A DNA stretch of 42,504 bases from Rhizaria sp. SCN 62-66 (lineage: Eukaryota > Rhizaria, unplaced), in assembly GCA_001724265.1 (NCBI GenBank), contig MEDY01000265.1:1-42504 (forward strand). Reading direction: 5' to 3'. The notes beneath the pieces are model-generated. The model saw only the letters and a program-made list of their open reading frames with translations. It ran no database searches and was not told the DNA's origin. Of the stretch, positions 40,942 to 42,504 are shown one piece after another (within the stretch, counting starts at the first letter, position 1; each line of letters starts with the position of its first letter). A program made the translations under genes and the position numbers.

Positions 40942-42353
40942 ACGCCGTGCTCTCTGCCATCCGCGCCATGACCAACAACGAGTGGTTTGCGCTGCAGCAG
41001 AAGCGCGTCACGCTGTCGACTGTCGGCATCGTGCCGCGCATGTTCCAGCTCTTCGAGCAGGCGCCCTTCGTGACGATGGCTCTGTCGCTGCACGCGCCCA
41101 CGCAGGCCATGCGCGAGCGCATCGTGCCGAGCGCGCGCCAGTACAAGCTCGAGGACCTGGTGCGCGCCATTGACCACTACTCGGCCGCGACCAAGAAGGA
41201 CATGCTGATCGAGTACGTGCTGCTCGATGACGTCAACGCCAGCGACGAGACGGCGCACCTGCTGGGGCAGCTGCTGCAGGGCCGCAACGTGCTGGTGAAC
41301 ATCATCCCGTTCAACCCCGTGCTGACCAAGGCGCGGCACGTGGCTCCCCCTCCCGAGCGCGTGGCGGCCTTCGCGCAGATCGTGGCCGAGTACGGCGTGC
41401 TCGTCACTGCGCGCAAGGAGCTGGGCCAGGATATCAGCGGCGCGTGCGGACAGCTCGCCGTTAAGACCAAGAAGGAGCAGCGCAAGGCCGCGGCCAAGGC
41501 GGCCGAGGCGGCTGCGGCGCGCGGCGAGGCTGTGCCGGTCAAGGAGACGCTGCTCGACACGGCCGTGTCGGACAACGACGACGACGACGACGACGAGGCC
41601 GCCTCCAAGGACGAGAAGAAGGACAACAACAACAGCAACAGCAGCGGCGCCAAGAACTTCGCGAACACTCCGCTCGACGACGACGACGACGAGGACATGA
41701 TCGGCAACGGGCTCGAGGGCATCGCCTCAGCCATGGGCGTCTTCGCCCCCGCCGCCACCAACAACAGCGGCGACGGCGAGGACACGCAGGACATCGCGGA
41801 CGCGCTGGTGGGCGCCGCCGTCGGCAATTCGCTCTTGACCGGCGACGACGACGGCTCCGGTTCCGGCTCCGGCTGCGGCTCCAGCTCTAGCTCCAGCTCC
41901 GGCGCTGGCGGCGTGACCGTCAGCAACGGCATGGTGGACCTGGAGGACCTGGCGGGCCCCAGCCCCGCCAACGCCAACGCTACGGGCAAGTCCACTCCCA
42001 AGAGCCCTGTCTCTCCGACTGCAATTGCGCCTGCTGCGCCTGCGCCTGCTAAGGGCGAGTGTGGCCCCGACGGCTGCGGCGACGCCGCCTGCGACAGCGG
42101 CAGTGGCGCGGCCAAGAGCGACAAGAAGGAGTCCTGCGGCAGCAGCGGCGCCAAGCCCGCCGCGGCCAAGGCCCCCCATGCGGGCAAGGGCAAGGGCTGC
42201 GGCGATCCCGACTGCGACTGCGTACAGGCGCCCGTGCACCTGACTGTGGCGGAGCTGCAGGCGCTGTGCCCTCACCCCGTCACCGACATCATCGCCTACT
42301 CGCAGTGGGTCATCGCGCGCGGGCCCGTCGCCAAGGCGCAGGGCGCGCGCACG
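40386..42353 (+). CDS. rlmN: RlmN/Cfr-family radical-SAM RNA methyltransferase with Cys-rich extension (3' partial)
   Basis: First exon, 656 codons, ending at a GTACGT donor (42354); the gene continues beyond the window. Residues 1-126 are the N-terminal domain. The radical-SAM cluster motif C134-x3-C138-x2-C141 lies in CVSSQIGCAMACTFCATGTM. GMGEPLHNYDAV and NIIPFNPV follow, and ISGACGQL carries C354, equivalent to the catalytic methyl-carrying Cys of RlmN. The family methylates C2 of adenosine in 23S rRNA and some tRNAs via a 4Fe-4S cluster and SAM. The N-terminus has no obvious organelle leader. After about residue 358 comes an extension not found in bacterial RlmN: an Asp/Asn/Ser/Gly-rich region, then a Cys-rich stretch (about 555-613, with CGPDGCGDAAC and CGDPDCDC) and LTVAELQALCPHPV. 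C-terminal exon(s) are not visible. The ATG at 40386 follows a pyrimidine-rich leader. Confidence 0.9.
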
Positions 42354-42487
42354 GTACGTGCATATTTCATATTTTCACGAAAACAATTTTGTTGTTTGAT
42401 TTCAAAATACGTGTATTTTATTTGTTTTTGTCGTTATATATTCTCATCTTCGTCTTTTTCTTCTCCCTTTTGTTCACTTCTCACTCC

Positions 42488-42504
42488 CCACACACACACA
42501 CACA
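42488..42504. repeat. CA dinucleotide repeat at window edge
   Basis: An (AC)n tract of at least eight units reaching the last base, within the intron that follows the RlmN first exon. Its full length is cut off by the window end. Confidence 0.8.

Noticed and set aside
40278-42275. Minus-strand frames opposite the RlmN-like gene (40278-41339, 41177-42193)
   Set aside because: They overlap the highly conserved radical-SAM core encoded on the + strand; the real frame lacks a stop within the window because it runs into the intron and off the edge.
1-42504. tRNA, rRNA, CRISPR array or transposable element
   Set aside because: No T-arm/cloverleaf pairing around the few GTTCAA sites, no rRNA-like sequence, no spaced direct repeats, no transposase or reverse-transcriptase motifs in any frame.

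Overview
The window is nuclear DNA from a unicellular eukaryote. Genes are GC-rich and split by short spliceosomal introns (about 105-240 bp), they lie on both strands without operons, and the DNA between them is clearly more AT-rich. Two genes belong to the motile-cilium and BBSome repertoire (CFAP43 and BBIP1), so the organism very probably builds a flagellum. An RlmN-type radical-SAM RNA methyltransferase, not known from animals or fungi, points to a protist or alga. I cannot name the lineage. Coding regions are full of Ala, Ser, Gly, Asn and Gln runs encoded by triplet repeats, and 5' splice sites follow GT-N-Y-G-Y (mostly GTACGT) instead of the usual GTAAGT.

Layout: 1-895 no gene; 896-2093 (-) PSME3IP1/NIP30-family nuclear protein; 2407-3422 (+) transcription elongation factor ELOF1 with a long acidic tail; 3801-5760 (-) five-exon protein that matches only the N-terminal SET-like module of TTLL12 and carries a UBA-like insertion; 6906-12622 (+) full-size ABCG/PDR transporter; 12623-15052 long gene-poor stretch; 15053-15913 (-) eIF4E-like cap-binding protein; 16766-17839 (-) 202-residue orphan with a mitochondrial-type leader; 18774 (or 18468)-35879 (-) giant CFAP43; 36524-37119 (+) BBIP1; 37721-39565 (-) MFS transporter; 40386-42353 and beyond (+) RlmN-like methyltransferase running off the right edge.

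Most genes lie in divergent or convergent pairs. NIP30/ELOF1, TTLL12-like/ABCG, CFAP43/BBIP1 and MFS/RlmN are head to head, each sharing 0.3-1.1 kb that must hold both promoters. The only obvious functional pairing is CFAP43 (ciliary doublet/tether protein) with BBIP1 (BBSome subunit).

The observations most worth following are: an in-frame TAG inside a glutamine run of CFAP43, followed by 101 more open GC-rich codons; the TTLL12 module separated from its ligase domain and interrupted by a UBA domain; an eIF4E without one of its two cap-stacking tryptophans; the Cys-rich extension on RlmN; and the shifted 5' splice-site consensus with strong phase-0 bias.
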